From contig DAOVCL010000129.1 of the NCBI GenBank assembly GCA_030670005.1, forward strand, positions 1-5,728: a stretch of DNA of 5,728 nucleotides. Reading direction: 5' to 3'. This stretch comes from Candidatus Zixiibacteriota bacterium (GTDB lineage: Bacteria > SM23-81 > DAOVCL01). Positions 4,288 through 5,728 of the stretch are shown piece by piece (positions within the stretch are counted from its first letter, which is position 1; each line of letters begins with the position of its first letter). A model generated the notes under the pieces. That model was not told where the DNA came from, ran no database searches, and was given only the letters and a program-made list of their open reading frames with translations. The position numbers and the translations under genes are program-made.

Positions 4288-5544
4288 CTATGTCCCCAAC
4301 TGCCAGGAGGAAAGATACTCAACCTGTTCAGGTGTGAGCTTATCTATCCTTATTCCCATTGAACTGAGCTTGAGCTCGGCGATATGGCTATCTATCTGAG
4401 CCGGGATCTTATAGACCTTTGGTTCAAGATTTCCCGCTTCCCTCTTCAGGTACTCGGCCGCCAGGGCCTGATTGGCAAAGCTCATATCCATCACGGACGC
4501 CGGATGTCCTTCGGCGGCAACCAGGTTAATCAACCTCCCCTGGCCCAGAAGGTTAATCCTTCTTCCGCTCTCCAGCCTAAATTCCTCTACATAATCCCTG
4601 ACAACCTTCTTCCCTTCGGATATCTCCTCTAAGCCCTTAAGGTCAATCTCCACATTAAAATGGCCAGAGTTAGCCACAATGGCCCCGTCTTTCATCTTGA
4701 GGAAGTGCTCCCGGCGAATGACATTTATGTCCCCGGTAAGGGTGACGAAGATATCCCCCATAGCTACTGCCTCCTCCAAGGGCATAACCCAGAAACCATC
4801 CATAGTTGCCTCTATAGCTTTGAGGGGGTCAACCTCGGTTACTATAACTTTGGCCCCCATTCCCTTGGCCTTTGTGGCCAGACCCCTTCCACACCATCCA
4901 TATCCACAGACAACAAAGGTGGAACCGGCTAAGAGCTGATTGGTTGCCCGCAGAATTCCATCCAGAGTGCTCTGTCCAGTTCCATAGCGATTGTCAAAGA
5001 AATGCTTGGTCTTAGAATCGTTGACGGCAATCAGTGGAAATTTAAGCAAGCTGGCTTTCTCTAAGCTTCTCAGCCGGATAACTCCGGTAGTTGTCTCCTC
5101 TGTGCCTCCAATGATCCCGGATACGAGATTCTCCCTCTGGGAATGGATGATGGAGACAAGATCAGCTCCGTCATCCATAGTTATCTGGGGATGGAGCTCA
5201 AGGGCAGCGTCAATATGCTGGTAATAGGTTTCCCTATCCTCCCCATTGATGGCAAAAACGGGTATCTCATAATCATCGACAAGGGAGGCAGCCACATCGT
5301 CCTGGGTAGAGAGAGGATTAGAGGCAGTAAGGGCAACTTCAGCCCCTCCAGACTTTAAGGTAATCATCAAATTTGCGGTCTCTGTGGTTACATGTAAGCA
5401 ACAGGAGATCTGTACCCCTTTTAATGGTTTCTCCTCTTTAAATCTCTCCCTGATAAACCTGAGAACTGGCATATTATCCTCAGCCCATTCGATTCTCAAT
5501 TTTCCCCTCTCAGAGAGACCGAGATCTTTTACATCGTATTTCAC
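4288..5544 (-). CDS. ahcY: S-adenosylhomocysteinase, archaeal/Thermotoga-type
   Basis: The enzyme splits S-adenosylhomocysteine into homocysteine and adenosine with tightly bound NAD, clearing the inhibitor made by SAM-dependent methyltransferases. At 418 residues it is full length. Visible motifs are CCLHVTTETANL (48-59, with H51), MDDGAD (123-128, D125), GTEETTTGV (147-155, E150), NDSKTKHFFDNRYG (175-188, with K180, D184, N185), the NAD motif GYGWCGRG (214-221) with E237 after the second strand, NSGHFN (292-297, H295) and AAEGHPASVMDMSFANQ (343-359). It has YGTGQS (T189) where the classical eukaryotic/proteobacterial enzymes have a Cys (YGCRES). It ends SSWQLGT and lacks the classical C-terminal KPDHYRY, both marks of the shorter archaeal/Thermotoga-type form. 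Some members of that form act on S-inosylhomocysteine (reported for a methanogen enzyme), so the physiological substrate is open. It starts with GTG after a strong AGGAGG site and is the first gene of a three-gene operon. Confidence 0.96.
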   Translation of the reverse strand: MKYDVKDLGLSERGKLRIEWAEDNMPVLRFIRERFKEEKPLKGVQISCCLHVTTETANLMITLKSGGAEVALTASNPLSTQDDVAASLVDDYEIPVFAINGEDRETYYQHIDAALELHPQITMDDGADLVSIIHSQRENLVSGIIGGTEETTTGVIRLRSLEKASLLKFPLIAVNDSKTKHFFDNRYGTGQSTLDGILRATNQLLAGSTFVVCGYGWCGRGLATKAKGMGAKVIVTEVDPLKAIEATMDGFWVMPLEEAVAMGDIFVTLTGDINVIRREHFLKMKDGAIVANSGHFNVEIDLKGLEEISEGKKVVRDYVEEFRLESGRRINLLGQGRLINLVAAEGHPASVMDMSFANQALAAEYLKREAGNLEPKVYKIPAQIDSHIAELKLSSMGIRIDKLTPEQVEYLSSWQLGT

Positions 5545-5728
5545 TACACCTCCTCATTTATCAATTGAAAAATGCCCCCTTCACAACCTTAGTGCTCCAT
5601 TTCGTAAGTTCTGTTACGTATTATTTGATACAGTCATACACAAGCGGCTGTTGGCTACAAGCAAATCCGTAATCCGAATATCGAAATTAGAAACAAATCC
5701 TGAATTCAAATGATCTAATTCTTCAAAC
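5545..5728. repeat. Upstream region of ahcY with degenerate AT-rich repeats
   Basis: No gene is visible here. Plus-strand motifs CAAATCCG (5662-5669), TAATCCG (5670-5676) and CAAATCC (5694-5700) form a degenerate repeat. ACAAGC recurs at 5640-5645 and 5657-5662 around GGCTGTTGGCT. A weak CGTAA/TTACG hairpin (5603-5607, 5614-5618) and the palindrome TCAATTGA (5561-5568) also occur. I find no convincing -35/-10 pair for ahcY and no pattern matching SAH or SAM riboswitches. Confidence 0.5.
5548..5555 (-). promoter_or_regulatory. Strong Shine-Dalgarno site deciding the GTG start of ahcY
   Basis: Read on the minus strand, GAGGAGGT occupies 5555-5548, and AGGAGG ends 4 nt before the GTG (5544-5542). 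It is the best ribosome site in the window and fixes the start at GTG. The codons that follow give the expected short N-terminus (MKYDVKDL). Confidence 0.85.

Noticed and set aside
4384..5713. Several plus-strand ORFs of 71-109 codons opposite ahcY
   Set aside because: They are antisense shadows of a well-conserved enzyme gene, have no good ribosome sites and show low-complexity or unlikely composition.
5545..5728. SAH or SAM riboswitch upstream of ahcY
   Set aside because: I looked for the conserved cores and paired elements and saw only weak short hairpins; a covariance-model search (Infernal/Rfam) would settle it.

Overview
The window reads as ordinary chromosome from a diderm (LPS-exporting) bacterium, probably uncultivated and with thermophile-like traits. 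The diderm inference rests on an LptF/LptG-family permease. The thermophile hint is weaker. Arginine is written mostly as AGG/AGA, the proteins are rich in Lys/Glu/Arg, and the minus-strand operon encodes an S-adenosylhomocysteinase and a nitrilase-family hydrolase that both resemble archaeal/Thermotoga-type versions. No species can be named from the sequence alone.

Layout: two plus-strand genes occupy the left half. The first (70-999) encodes a membrane-anchored, coiled-coil M23 peptidase. It has a perfect consensus sigma70-type promoter (TTGACA, 17 bp, TATAAT) about 30 bp before its GTG start. A 433-bp gap (1000-1432) follows. It has no convincing gene but is dense in inverted repeats: a probable intrinsic terminator, a GGAT-periodic hairpin, an ATTCAAAT palindrome, a pair of interleaved stems with pseudoknot topology, and an 11-bp perfect stem closed by GTAA. 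The second plus-strand gene (1433-2770) is the LptF/LptG-like permease.

The right half is a tight minus-strand operon read leftward: ahcY (5544-4288), then 3 nt, a nitrilase-superfamily C-N hydrolase (4284-3484), then a 4-nt ATGA overlap, and a signal-peptide TPM-domain protein with a glycine-rich tail (3487-2735). The last gene converges on the permease gene and overlaps its 3' end by 36 nt, so no room is left for a separate terminator. The 184 bp upstream of ahcY (5545-5728) hold a strong Shine-Dalgarno sequence, a small direct repeat and degenerate AT-rich repeats.

Functionally, the left genes concern the envelope (peptidoglycan remodelling and LPS transport). The right operon joins a methionine-cycle enzyme with a C-N hydrolase that might clear amide or nitrile metabolites, plus an envelope-associated TPM protein of unknown role. 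I see no CRISPR array, IS element, tRNA, rRNA or defence system. The most unusual material is the structured intergenic repeat cluster and the archaeal-looking ahcY-nitrilase pair.
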